Assembly: GCA_020161215.1 (NCBI GenBank)
Contig: JAIUOM010000036.1
Location: 1 to 33,128, forward strand
Source of the DNA: Pseudomonadota bacterium
GTDB taxonomy: Bacteria; Pseudomonadota; Gammaproteobacteria; Burkholderiales; Burkholderiaceae_C
Direction: 5' to 3'
DNA: 33,128 nucleotides
This document shows positions 25,603 through 33,128 of this stretch, in pieces. The translations under genes were made by a program, and so were the position numbers. Numbering within the stretch: position 1 is the first letter of the stretch; each line of letters starts with the position of its first letter. Under the pieces are notes generated by a model, which ran no database searches, was not told where the DNA came from, and saw only the letters and a program-made list of their open reading frames with translations.

Positions 25603-27219
25603 ATGCGGAAATTGATCGGAATCTTGAGCTTGGTGGCCACCACGCTGTTGGCGGCTTGTGGCGGTGGAGGTGGCTCCTCCGGGACCAATCCCAACCAAAT
25701 CACCCTGACCACCACCGCCGGCACCAACGTCGTCATTCCGGTCGGGGGATCGGGCACTTACACCATCACCGGGGGCAACGCCCCCTACCGGGTGGTCAAC
25801 CCGGATCCGACCATCGCCGTGGCGGCGGTTTCCGCCGATCAGTTGGTGATCGGTGCGGTGGGCGGTGGTGACACCACCGTTCAGGTGTTGGATTACAACG
25901 CCCGTTCCGTATCGATCGCGGTCAAGGTGGGATCCAGCAAACCCTTGTACACCACGGCACCGTCGGCACTGACCGTTGGTGTGGGGGCTGGCGCCGCACG
26001 CACCTTTTCGGTGGGCGGTGGCGCCGCGCCGTACACCGTGACTGGGGCCGATGGCGGCATTGCATCGGTGGTTCAAGTTTCGGGTACGCAGTGGACGGTG
26101 ACCGGTGTGGCGCTCGGCACCACCACCGTCAACATCCGTGACGGCGCTGGAGCCACGCTGCAGGTGGCCCTGACTGTGGGCGTGCCTCCGCTGCAATTGG
26201 CCGCCAGCGACTACCAGATCTTTGTGGGCATGAGCACCATCACCAAGATCACGGGTGGTCAGGCGCCGTACCGGGTCAATCAGGGCATTCCGGCCGCACT
26301 GGACGCCAGCGTGGTGGGTGATGAGCTTATCGTTGTCGGCAAGCTGGTTTCCGAGGGGATTGATGTGACCGTGCTCGACAGCGCCAATCAATCCGCCAAG
26401 GTCAAGGTGACGGTGGTGGCCGGCAGCCCCACCATCCGGGTGTCGCCGAACGCGATCACGATCTCCGAGAACGACAATCAGGTGATTAATTTCACTATCT
26501 TTGGTGCCGTGGGCAACGTCTGCCTCTTCAGCGACAACCCCGGCTTGCTCGCGCCCATCGGAGCCACCTGTGGGGCGTTCACTGGCTTTACTCTGAATAC
26601 CGGCTCGAATGGCAGTCGTTGCGTTAACGGCAACCAGACGGTCACCGTCACGGTGGTGGATGCGAACCGAGCCATCGCCAGCACGGCGGTGACCGTTGCG
26701 GACAACGGCCTTGCATGCGGCCTGGGGGCTTTCGGCGTGACGCCCGGTACGCTGGCGCTGACGCTGCCTGCCTCGGCCACGGCACAGGCCTTGATCAACA
26801 ATGGGTCGGGCGCTTACGAGGTGCTGTCCAGCAACGGTGGGGTGGCGACGGCAACCGTGAATGGCAATGTTGTTACCGTGACCGGCCTCACGGCGGGTAG
26901 CGCCACCATCACGGTGCGCGACAAGGCGGACCAAAATCGCAGCGCGACCATTGCCGTGACGGTCGGTCAGGGCGCGTTCGGTGTGACACCCGGCACCTTG
27001 GTCCTTTCCATGGCCGGTGCGGCCGCAGGTCAGGTGCTGATCAACAACGGTTCGGGCACCTACGAAGTAGTCTCCAGCAACACAGGTGTGGCGACAGTAG
27101 CGGTTGCGGCCAATGTGGTGACCATCACCCGTGTGGCCGCGGGCAGCGCCACCATCACGGTGCGCGACGCCGCCAACCAAACGCGTACCGCGACGGTTGC
27201 CGTCACGGTGGCCCCGTGA
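25603..27219 (+). CDS. Ig-like-repeat surface lipoprotein of unknown function
   Basis: A 538-residue lipoprotein. The signal ends in LLAAC (Cys19), then a Gly/Ser-rich linker (GGGGGSSG). The body consists of about six Ig-like (BIG-type) beta-sandwich repeats, each with a GGxAPY or SGxYEV segment and a closing SATITVRD-like strand. The last two (residues 375-456 and 457-538) are near-duplicates. A cysteine-rich repeat carries Cys307, Cys323, Cys340 and Cys372, possibly disulfides. The ATG at 25603 has GAGG six bases upstream; a TTG at 25588 is in frame but would disrupt the signal. It lies between pilQ (44 bp) and aroK. I recognise no named homologue. Location suggests an envelope or pilus-associated adhesin, but that is inference. 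Confidence 0.85.
   Translation: MRKLIGILSLVATTLLAACGGGGGSSGTNPNQITLTTTAGTNVVIPVGGSGTYTITGGNAPYRVVNPDPTIAVAAVSADQLVIGAVGGGDTTVQVLDYNARSVSIAVKVGSSKPLYTTAPSALTVGVGAGAARTFSVGGGAAPYTVTGADGGIASVVQVSGTQWTVTGVALGTTTVNIRDGAGATLQVALTVGVPPLQLAASDYQIFVGMSTITKITGGQAPYRVNQGIPAALDASVVGDELIVVGKLVSEGIDVTVLDSANQSAKVKVTVVAGSPTIRVSPNAITISENDNQVINFTIFGAVGNVCLFSDNPGLLAPIGATCGAFTGFTLNTGSNGSRCVNGNQTVTVTVVDANRAIASTAVTVADNGLACGLGAFGVTPGTLALTLPASATAQALINNGSGAYEVLSSNGGVATATVNGNVVTVTGLTAGSATITVRDKADQNRSATIAVTVGQGAFGVTPGTLVLSMAGAAAGQVLINNGSGTYEVVSSNTGVATVAVAANVVTITRVAAGSATITVRDAANQTRTATVAVTVAP
26725..27216 (+). repeat. tandem 246-bp duplication encoding two Ig-like repeats
   Basis: Units 26725-26970 and 26971-27216 are both 246 bp and both start with a Gly-Ala-Phe-Gly-Val-Thr-Pro-Gly-Thr-Leu reading. 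Each contains LINNGSG.YEV.SSN.GVAT and ends SATITVRD. They are clearly a recent duplication. Confidence 0.9.
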
Positions 27220-27228
27220 TGGGTTGAG

Positions 27229-27252
27229 GGCGAACAGGCGAACAGGCGAACA
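27229..27252 (+). repeat. three perfect copies of the octamer GGCGAACA
   Basis: Copies at 27229-27236, 27237-27244 and 27245-27252 lie between the Ig-like lipoprotein stop (27219) and the aroK start (27260). Confidence 0.9.
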
Positions 27253-27259
27253 CCGTTCC

Positions 27260-27814
27260 GTGATTGCCTTGATCGGCCTGCCCGGCAGTGGTAAATCCAC
27301 TGCCGGGCGTCATCTTTCCCGGCGCCTGGGCGGCGCCCTGGTGGATTCGGATGCCGTCATCGAACACGACATCGGCATGCCCATCCGCGCCTATTTCGAG
27401 GCGCATGGCGAGGCCGCCTTCCGCGATGTGGAGGAGCGGGTCATCGACCGTCTGACCGCCGAGGCGTCGCACGGTGTTCTGGCGACCGGCGGCGGCGTAG
27501 TGTTGCGCGAGGCCAATCGCCAGCGCCTGCACCAGCGCTGCACCGTCATCTACCTGCGCGCGGTGCCGGCGCAGTTGATCCATCGGCTGCGCTCGGACAC
27601 CAAACGCCCGTTGCTCCAGGTGGACGACCCCTTGAAGCGCCTGAAGGCCCTGTACGCCGAGCGCGATCCGCTGTACCGGCGCACCGCGCATTTCACCGTC
27701 GACACGCGCGGCTCCTCGGTCAGCATGCTGGTGAACCGGGTCATGGCCCAGCTGGAGCTGTCCTGCAGTCTGCCGCCGACCGACGCCCCGCCGGAAGGCG
27801 CTCCGGCGCCCTGA
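27260..27814 (+). CDS. aroK: shikimate kinase
   Basis: A 184-residue P-loop kinase that phosphorylates shikimate at the 3-OH, the fifth step of aromatic amino-acid biosynthesis. Walker [10 protein letters not shown] lies near the N-terminus, with substrate-site Asp in VDSDAVIE, Arg in RDVEERVI, the GGG motif ATGGGVV, and the lid region RPLLQ. The likely start is GTG at 27260 (VIALIGLPG); the frame is open upstream to 27131, but that overlaps the lipoprotein gene. No strong ribosome site precedes the GTG, but three octamer repeats lie just upstream. It is followed by aroB, the classic aroKB pair. Confidence 0.93.
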   Translation: MIALIGLPGSGKSTAGRHLSRRLGGALVDSDAVIEHDIGMPIRAYFEAHGEAAFRDVEERVIDRLTAEASHGVLATGGGVVLREANRQRLHQRCTVIYLRAVPAQLIHRLRSDTKRPLLQVDDPLKRLKALYAERDPLYRRTAHFTVDTRGSSVSMLVNRVMAQLELSCSLPPTDAPPEGAPAP

Positions 27815-27866
27815 CGCCCGGGCCTCGGCCGCGGAGTCGCAGGGGCCCACCCCCTACACTCCAGGC

Positions 27867-28988
27867 ATGACCGCCTTTTCTTCCGCCCGCCAAGTGCATA
27901 TTCCACTGGGCACGCGCAGCTACGACATCGCCATCGGCGCTGGCCTGCTCGACGACCCCGCCAGTTTTGGCGCCGCGCGCGCTGGCGCGCAGGCCCTGAT
28001 CGTCACCAACACCACCATCGAACCGCTGTACGCCGAACGTCTGGCGCGGGCCCTGGCACCGCGCCATTCGCAGGTGCGCCTGCTCGCGTTGCCCGATGGC
28101 GAGCAGCACAAAACCTGGGCCTCGTTGAACCTGATCTTTGACCAGTTGCTGGCCGATGCCGCCGACCGCAAGACCACCTTGTACGCCCTGGGCGGCGGTG
28201 TGGTGGGCGACATGGCCGGCTTTGCCGCCGCTTGTTACATGCGCGGCGTGCCCTTCGTGCAGGTGCCGACCACCCTGCTGGCCCAGGTCGACTCCTCGGT
28301 GGGCGGCAAGACGGCCATCAACCATCCGCTCGGCAAGAACATGATCGGCGCCTTTTACCAGCCGCTGGCGGTGCTGTGCGACCTGGACGTGCTGAAGACG
28401 CTGCCGGCGCGCGAGCTGTCGGCCGGCCTGGCCGAGGTCATCAAGTACGGCCCCATCGCCGACATGGCGTTCCTGGACTGGATCGAGTCGCATCTGGACG
28501 CGCTGCGCGCTTGCGACCAGGCCGCGCTGGCCCACGCCGTGGAGCGCAGTTGCCAGATCAAGGCCGACGTGGTCGCGCAGGACGAGCAGGAGTCGAACCT
28601 GCGCGCCATCCTCAACTTTGGCCACACCTTTGGCCACGCCATCGAGGCCGGCATGGGCTATGGCGCCTGGTTGCATGGCGAGGGCGTAGGCGCCGGCATG
28701 GTCATGGCGGCCGAGCTGTCGCGCGAGCTGGGCCTGGTCGATGCCGCATTCGTGCAGCGCCTGAGCCGGCTGATCGAACGCGCCGGCTTGTCCACGCGCG
28801 GCGCGGTGCTCGACATGCACGACAACGCCGGCCGCTACCTGGAACTGATGCGCGTGGACAAGAAGGCCGAGGCCGGCGAGATCCGATTCGTCGTCATCGA
28901 CGGGCCTGGCCGCGCCGCCGTGCGGCCCGCCCCAGACGCGCTGGTGCGCCAGGTGATCGACCGTTGCTGCGCGGGTTTATGCAATTAA
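27867..28988 (+). CDS. aroB: 3-dehydroquinate synthase
   Basis: A 373-residue NAD-dependent, metal-bound enzyme that cyclises DAHP to 3-dehydroquinate, the second step of the shikimate pathway. Cofactor and metal motifs include [35 protein letters not shown], the Glu/His site GLAEVIKYG and the zinc-binding HTFGHAIE. The ATG at 27867 fits the family. The last few codons (ending CysAsn) and the TAA stop at 28986 lie within a copy of the interspersed repeat, so the C-terminal end was probably reshaped by it. It is followed, 35 bp on, by dgt. Confidence 0.96.
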   Translation: MTAFSSARQVHIPLGTRSYDIAIGAGLLDDPASFGAARAGAQALIVTNTTIEPLYAERLARALAPRHSQVRLLALPDGEQHKTWASLNLIFDQLLADAADRKTTLYALGGGVVGDMAGFAAACYMRGVPFVQVPTTLLAQVDSSVGGKTAINHPLGKNMIGAFYQPLAVLCDLDVLKTLPARELSAGLAEVIKYGPIADMAFLDWIESHLDALRACDQAALAHAVERSCQIKADVVAQDEQESNLRAILNFGHTFGHAIEAGMGYGAWLHGEGVGAGMVMAAELSRELGLVDAAFVQRLSRLIERAGLSTRGAVLDMHDNAGRYLELMRVDKKAEAGEIRFVVIDGPGRAAVRPAPDALVRQVIDRCCAGLCN

Positions 28989-29035
28989 AATGATAGCTAT
29001 AAGTGAAGTGTTCACGCCGGCAGATGGCAGATTTT
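28981..29035 (+). repeat. interspersed repeat copy 4, spanning the aroB-dgt junction
   Basis: GATAGCT (28992-28998), 15 bases, ACGCCGGCA (29014-29022), then a tail of GATGGCAGATTTT. The aroB stop (28986-28988) lies at its left edge, and the dgt ATG (29024-29026) with its first codons lies within its tail. Confidence 0.75.
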
Positions 29036-30187
29036 GATCGGAATGCTGCGCTGGCGGCCGGGCTGGCGCCGTACGCCAGCGACCCTGCCCACACCCGCGG
29101 CCGCCGCCACCCCACCCCCGCCGCGCCGACCCGCAACGCCTACCAGCGCGACCGCGACCGCATCGTCCATTCCACCGCCTTCCGGCGCCTGGTCTACAAG
29201 ACGCAGGTGTTCCTCAACCATGAAGGCGATCTGTTTCGCACCCGCCTCACGCACTCGCTGGAAGTGGCGCAGCTGGCGCGCTCCGTGGCGCGCACGCTGG
29301 GCCTGCACGAGGACCTGACCGAGGCCATCGCCCTGGCGCACGACCTGGGCCATACCCCCTTCGGCCACGCCGGGCAGGACGCGCTGAACGAATGCATGGC
29401 CGGGCACGGCGGCTTTGAGCACAACCTGCAAAGCCTGCGCGTGGTCGATGAGCTGGAGCACCGCTACCCCGAGTACGACGGCCTGAACCTGAGCTTCGAG
29501 ACGCGCGAAGGCATCCTCAAGCACTGTTCGCCCCAGCTCGCGCGCCAGATCGAGGCCACCGAGCCCGGCGGCGTGGCGCGGCGCTTTCTCGACGGCACCC
29601 AGCCCAGCCTGGAGGCGCAACTGGCCAATCTGGCCGACGAGGTGGCCTACAACGCGCACGACATCGACGACGGCGTGCGCTCCGGCCTGCTCACGCTCGA
29701 GCAGGTGGCCGAGGTGCCGCTGTTCGCGCGCTTTCTCGACGCCACCCGCGCCGATCACCCCGAGGTGCGGGATCGGCGCCTGCTGCATGAGTCGATCCGA
29801 CGCATGCTGTCGGCGCAAATCTACGACGTGATCGACGCCACCGGCGCGGCCTTGCGCGCCGCCGCGCCCGACAGCGCCGACGCCGTGCGCCGCGCCGGGC
29901 CGCTGGTGTGCTTTGGCGAGGACATGCGCGCCCAGTCGCGCGCGCTGAAGCGCTTTTTGTTCACCCAGTTGTACCGCCACCCGCGCGTCGTCGAGACCAC
30001 CACCCAGGCCCGGCAGGTGGTGCGCGAGCTGTTCGCCGCCTACCTGGCGCAGCCGGATGAGTTGCGCGCCGAGTTTGCCGAGCGCTCCGACCGGGAGCGC
30101 GCCGTGGCCGACTACATCGCCGGCATGACCGACCGCTTCGCCCTGCGCGAGCACGAGCGCCTGACCGGGCAACGGCTGCTGACATGA
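29024..30187 (+). CDS. dgt: dGTPase-like HD-domain triphosphohydrolase
   Basis: A 387-residue HD-domain protein related to Dgt, which hydrolyses dGTP (or dNTPs) to deoxynucleoside and triphosphate. The metal-binding HD signature is clear: RLTHSLEVAQ (His77), IALAHDLGHTPFGH (His106, Asp107, His110), the FEHNLQSLR motif, and NAHDIDDGVRSGLL. It is of the shorter clade that starts near ASDPAHTRGRRHP and lacks the long N-terminus of E. coli Dgt. The ATG at 29024 lies in repeat-derived sequence; a GTG at 29003 is in frame but less likely. It follows aroB in the conserved aroKB-dgt order and overlaps the MFS gene by 4 bp. Confidence 0.93.
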   Translation: MADFDRNAALAAGLAPYASDPAHTRGRRHPTPAAPTRNAYQRDRDRIVHSTAFRRLVYKTQVFLNHEGDLFRTRLTHSLEVAQLARSVARTLGLHEDLTEAIALAHDLGHTPFGHAGQDALNECMAGHGGFEHNLQSLRVVDELEHRYPEYDGLNLSFETREGILKHCSPQLARQIEATEPGGVARRFLDGTQPSLEAQLANLADEVAYNAHDIDDGVRSGLLTLEQVAEVPLFARFLDATRADHPEVRDRRLLHESIRRMLSAQIYDVIDATGAALRAAAPDSADAVRRAGPLVCFGEDMRAQSRALKRFLFTQLYRHPRVVETTTQARQVVRELFAAYLAQPDELRAEFAERSDRERAVADYIAGMTDRFALREHERLTGQRLLT

Positions 30188-31413
30188 GCCTGGCCACCCA
30201 CCCCCGCACCCGCGCGGTGGCCTGGATCGTCGTGCTGGCCGGCGTCAGCGCCGCGCTGCACGTGGCCAAGTTGCCGCCGGCGCTGCCGGTGCTGCAGCGC
30301 GAGCTGGGCCTCAGTCTGGTGCAGGCCGGTTTTCTGCTCTCGCTGGTGCAACTGGCCACCATGCTGCTGGGCGTGGCGGCCGGGCTGACGGCCGACGGCA
30401 TCGGGCTCAAGCGCAGCATGGTGATCGGCCTGGCCGTGCTCTCGGTGGCCGGGGTGGCCGGTGGCTGGGCGCGCGACGTGCCCACGCTGCTGACCTTGCG
30501 GGCGCTGGAAGGCCTGGGCTTTCTGATGGCCACCGTGCCGGCGCCCAGCCTGATCCGGCGCTGCGTGCCGGCCAGCCAAATCACCCGCATGCTGGGCTTC
30601 TGGGGCGCCTTCATGCCTTTTGGCACCGCCATGGCGCTGCTGATCGGCCCGGCCGTGATTGGCCTGGCCGGCTGGCCCAGCTGGTGGTGGCTGACGGCCG
30701 TGCTGACGGCCGGGATGGGGCTGTGGGTGGCGCGGCGCGTGCCAGCCGATCCGGTCCCCACCGCCACCCCGGGGCCGGGCGCCGCCGGCGAGGGCTGGCG
30801 CCAGCGCCTGACGCTCACCCTGGGCTCGCCCGGCCCCTGGCTGGCGGCGCTGGCCTTTGCCGTGTACTCGGCGCAGTGGCTGGCGGTGATCGGCTTTCTG
30901 CCCTCGCTGTACGCCCAGTCCGGCTGGACCGGCGCGCTCGGCGCGGTGCTGACGGCGGTGGTGGCGGCCGTCAACATGGGCGGCAACATCGCCGCCGGGC
31001 GCTTGCTGTCGCGGGGCACGGCGCCGCGCACCCTGTTGTGGTGGGGCTACGCGGCCATGGCCGTGGGCGCCTTTCTGGCCTATGGCGCCGTCACCGAGCA
31101 GATCCCGCTGCTGCGCTACCTGGGGGCGTTGCTGTTTTCGCTGGTCGGCGGGCTGGTCCCGGGCAGCCTGTTCGGCCTGGCGCCACGGTTGGCGCCGAAC
31201 GAACGCACCGTGTCCACCACGGTGGGCTGGATCATGCAGTGGTCGGCGATGGGGCAGGTGGCCGGCCCGCCGGTGGTGGCCTGGGTCGCCAGCCAGGCCG
31301 GCGGCTGGCATTGGACCTGGGCCGTGACCGGTGCCTGCTGCCTGGCCGGCGCGCTGCTGGCCCAGCGCATCGGCCGGCTGCTGGCGCGCCCGGCCGCGGC
31401 CGACGCGGTGTAA
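30184..31413 (+). CDS. MFS transporter (CynX/NimT-like)
   Basis: A 409-residue membrane protein with about twelve hydrophobic helices. The MFS-like loop after helix 2 reads GLTADGIGLKRSMVIG, in place of the usual GxxxDRxGRR, and the segment RALEGLGFLMATVPAPSLI follows. The central loop (about 185-205) is Pro/Gly-rich. The closest pattern is that of cyanate/nitrate-nitrite-like exporters of the CynX group, but the substrate cannot be told from sequence. The ATG overlaps the dgt stop (ATGA), so it is co-transcribed. It is followed 7 bp on by a DUF1415 gene. Confidence 0.85.
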   Translation: MSLATHPRTRAVAWIVVLAGVSAALHVAKLPPALPVLQRELGLSLVQAGFLLSLVQLATMLLGVAAGLTADGIGLKRSMVIGLAVLSVAGVAGGWARDVPTLLTLRALEGLGFLMATVPAPSLIRRCVPASQITRMLGFWGAFMPFGTAMALLIGPAVIGLAGWPSWWWLTAVLTAGMGLWVARRVPADPVPTATPGPGAAGEGWRQRLTLTLGSPGPWLAALAFAVYSAQWLAVIGFLPSLYAQSGWTGALGAVLTAVVAAVNMGGNIAAGRLLSRGTAPRTLLWWGYAAMAVGAFLAYGAVTEQIPLLRYLGALLFSLVGGLVPGSLFGLAPRLAPNERTVSTTVGWIMQWSAMGQVAGPPVVAWVASQAGGWHWTWAVTGACCLAGALLAQRIGRLLARPAAADAV

Positions 31414-31420
31414 TACGCCC

Positions 31421-32008
31421 ATGCCGAACCCCGACACCGCCCTGACCGACACGCGCCGCTGGCTGGAGCGCGCCGTGATCGGCCTGAACCTGTGCCCGTT
31501 TGCCAAGGCGCCGCACATCAAGGGCCAGATCCACTACGCCGTGTGCGCCAGCGCCGAGCCCGAGCCGCTGCTGGGTCAACTGCGCGAGGAGCTGCGCGCC
31601 CTGGCCGCCGCCGACCCCGCGGCGCGCGAAACCACGCTGCTGGTGGTGCCGTATCAACTGGCCGATTTTCTGGATTTCAACGACTTTCTCGATCGGGCCG
31701 ACCAACTGCTGGGCGAGCTGGATCTGGACGGCACGCTGCAGATCGCGCCCTTTCACCCGCGCTTTCAGTTCGCCGGCACGGCCGCGGACGACATCACCAA
31801 CGCCACCAACCAGGCGCCTTACCCCACCTTGCACCTGATCCGCGAAGCCAGTATCGACCGCGCCGTGGCCGCCTTTCCCGAGGCCGAGACGATTTTCGAG
31901 GCCAACATGGCCACGCTGCGCGGCCTGGGGCCGTCCGGCTGGGCGGCGCTGGAGGTCGGTCCCAGCGGGCCTGGCGCCGCGGCGCCCACCGAGGAGACCG
32001 GGTCATGA
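31421..32008 (+). CDS. DUF1415 family protein
   Basis: A 195-residue soluble protein. The N-terminal signature TRRWLERAVIGLNLCPFAKA, the segment DFLDFNDFLDRADQLL and IAPFHPRFQFAG mark DUF1415. The conserved Cys-Pro and His-Pro residues could form a metal or redox site, but the function is not established. The ATG at 31421 is in the compact junction after the MFS gene, and the stop overlaps the methyltransferase start (ATGA). The C-terminal 25 residues are Gly/Ala-rich and probably disordered. Confidence 0.9.
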   Translation: MPNPDTALTDTRRWLERAVIGLNLCPFAKAPHIKGQIHYAVCASAEPEPLLGQLREELRALAAADPAARETTLLVVPYQLADFLDFNDFLDRADQLLGELDLDGTLQIAPFHPRFQFAGTAADDITNATNQAPYPTLHLIREASIDRAVAAFPEAETIFEANMATLRGLGPSGWAALEVGPSGPGAAAPTEETGS

Positions 32009-32949
32009 GCAAGTTGCCTCAAAATGCTCCTAAATTAAGAGCTAACCAACAAAATTCCACGCCGGCCAAGCATAAAAAAGACCCGGAACAGGCGGTGCGG
32101 GACGAGCTGCGCCCCGGTCAGTCCATCGAGCTGCTGAAGGCGCTGCACATCCTGACCCGCGACGGGCGGCTGAACCAGGATTCGCGCCGCAAGCTCAAGC
32201 AGGTCGAGCACCTGGTGCATTTCATCGAGCCGATCCTGGACGAGTTGGCGCCCGAGGGCGCCGCCCTGACCCTGGCCGACCATGGCGCCGGCAAGTCCTA
32301 TCTGGGCTTCATCCTGTACGACCTGTGGTTCAAGGGGCACGGCGCGGGCACGATTTTCGGCATCGAAACCCGGCCCGAGCTGGTGGCGCGCTCGGACGAG
32401 CTGGCCGGGCGGCTGGGCTTCGAGCGCATGCGCTTTCTCAACCTGAGCGCCGCCGATTCGACCCAGCACGCCGCCTTGCCCGAGCGGGTGGACGTGGTCA
32501 CCGCCCTGCACGCCTGCGACACGGCCACCGACGACGCCATCGCCTTCGGCCTGGCCAAACAGGCCCAGGCCCTGGTGCTGGTGCCCTGCTGCCAGGCCGA
32601 GCTGGCGGCCCGGCTGCGCCAGACCAAGGCCTTGCAACTGGCGCGCACGCCGCTGGCCGAGCTGTGGCGCCACCCGCTGCACACGCGCGAGATGGGCAGC
32701 CAGCTGACCAACGTGCTGCGCTGCCTGTACCTGGAGTCGCAGGGCTACAGCGTCACGGTGACCGAGCTGGTGGGCTGGGAGCACAGCCTGAAAAACGAGC
32801 TGATCGTGGCGCGCCGCACCGGGCACAAAAAGCGCAGCGCCGCCGAGCGGCTGCGCGCGCTGCTGGCCGAGTTCGGGCTGGCCGGGCTGCTGCCGCTGCG
32901 CTACCCGGCGCTGGCCGAATCGGCCGACGGCACGGTCGCGCCAGGCTAG
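32005..32949 (+). CDS. SAM-dependent methyltransferase (Methyltransf_32-like)
   Basis: A 314-residue class I methyltransferase. It has the SAM-binding glycine loop LADHGAGKSYLGFILYDL (motif I), the Glu end of strand 2 (IFGIETRPELV), and the HACDTATDDAI and LVPCCQ motifs typical of the Methyltransf_32 family, some of which act on RNA. The ATG overlaps the DUF1415 stop. Residues about 6-26 (NAPKLRANQQNSTPAKHK and next) are encoded by a copy of the interspersed repeat and form a basic, Asn/Gln-rich tail outside the fold, which begins near residue 28. The substrate is unknown. Confidence 0.85.
   Translation: MSKLPQNAPKLRANQQNSTPAKHKKDPEQAVRDELRPGQSIELLKALHILTRDGRLNQDSRRKLKQVEHLVHFIEPILDELAPEGAALTLADHGAGKSYLGFILYDLWFKGHGAGTIFGIETRPELVARSDELAGRLGFERMRFLNLSAADSTQHAALPERVDVVTALHACDTATDDAIAFGLAKQAQALVLVPCCQAELAARLRQTKALQLARTPLAELWRHPLHTREMGSQLTNVLRCLYLESQGYSVTVTELVGWEHSLKNELIVARRTGHKKRSAAERLRALLAEFGLAGLLPLRYPALAESADGTVAPG
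32021..32080 (+). repeat. interspersed repeat copy 5, inside the methyltransferase N-terminus
   Basis: TGCTCCTAAATTAAGAGCT (32025-32043), 15 bases, then ACGCCGGCC (32059-32067) and an A-rich tail. The 15-base spacing matches the other copies. It is read through in frame as codons 6-26. Confidence 0.7.
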
Positions 32950-33001
32950 GGCCTGTTAACGCTATTTTCCGGCCTGCGAACCTGCTCAAAAAAGCGTCAA
33001 T

Positions 33002-33127
33002 CTAGTGTCCTGTCCCGCTGATACGTGAGCAAAGTCGATGCAACTTTTCAAGGATTGAATCTGCGGTGGCCGTCCATTGGAACGGCTGGGAGTTGGCGTT
33101 GTGGTGAGTGACGAACTGGTCAATGCG
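33002..33127 (-). CDS. IS630-family transposase, C-terminal end only (cut by window)
   Basis: Forty-one residues plus a TAG stop on the minus strand, entering from the window edge. It includes HHNANSQPFQWTATADSILE and ends RLCSRISGTGH, the usual close of IS630-type transposases. It differs from the ending of the complete IS at 6688-7812, so it is a second, distinct element. The 52 bp between the methyltransferase stop and this stop contain no recognised IS end. Confidence 0.8.
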   Translation of the reverse strand, partial: RIDQFVTHHNANSQPFQWTATADSILEKLHRLCSRISGTGH

Positions 33128-33128
33128 G

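Noticed and set aside
25168-27300. Minus-strand open frame of 710 residues across the Ig-like lipoprotein
   Set aside because: It is antisense to a gene with a good ribosome site, signal peptide and repeated domains. Its long reading reflects the repeated GC-rich codons of the plus strand.
29012-30172. Minus-strand open frame of 386 residues over dgt
   Set aside because: It mirrors the dgt codons exactly and encodes no identifiable motif.
30112-31521. Long minus-strand open frame (469 residues) across dgt, the MFS gene and DUF1415
   Set aside because: It runs antisense to three well-supported genes, its composition is Gly/His/Gln-rich low-complexity, and no family motif is seen. It is a GC-rich shadow.

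Overview
The window looks like a chromosomal segment of a high-GC betaproteobacterium, most likely a member of the Comamonadaceae. The evidence is a Comamonas-type pmd operon for protocatechuate 4,5-cleavage, the gene order mrcA / pilMNOPQ / aroK / aroB / dgt, adjacent lptM and cyaY, and a short interspersed repeat of a kind I recall from Comamonadaceae. All calls come from reading the sequence; no database search was run.

Layout. (1) 1-6102: a divergent LysR-type regulator (cut by the window start) faces an operon for protocatechuate meta-cleavage: 4-oxalomesaconate hydratase, CHA aldolase, PDC hydrolase, a DUF1304 membrane protein, a ring-cleavage dioxygenase whose alpha and beta subunits are fused in one ORF, and the CHMS dehydrogenase. 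Together these take protocatechuate to pyruvate and oxaloacetate. (2) 6103-12656: an accessory island. It holds interspersed repeats, a decayed 3' fragment of a STAND/WD40 gene, a complete IS630-family element, a 1340-residue STAND protein (N-terminal helical domain, nucleoside-phosphorylase-like domain, NACHT NTPase, pentapeptide repeats, near-identical WD40 repeats), and a toxin-antitoxin remnant whose PIN toxin has lost its N-terminus. (3) 12685-17039: an aldo/keto reductase, then a Spy-like lipoprotein, a DUF4260 membrane protein, a small unknown protein and an OmpR-type response regulator with its histidine kinase. (4) 17067-20119: lptM, cyaY and mrcA. (5) 20480-32949: a long co-directional run of pilMNOPQ, an Ig-like-repeat lipoprotein, aroK, aroB, dgt, an MFS transporter, a DUF1415 protein and a methyltransferase. 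(6) 33002-33127: the C-terminus of a second IS630-type transposase, cut by the window end.

Most noteworthy: the PNP-NACHT-pentapeptide-WD40 protein is a strong candidate anti-phage STAND sensor with a nucleosidase-type effector. Its WD40 blades are nearly identical, as expected for a rapidly re-assorting sensor. It has an unusual array of direct repeats upstream and a degraded relative of its own 3' end 1.4 kb away.

A second theme is a roughly 60-bp repeat (GATAGCT, 15 bp, RCRCCGRCA, then an AT-rich tail) present in six copies with invariant internal spacing. One copy lies in the alpha-beta junction of the dioxygenase, one encodes the N-terminal tail of a methyltransferase, and one spans the aroB stop and dgt start. 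The repeat appears to have been converted into protein sequence and gene junctions.
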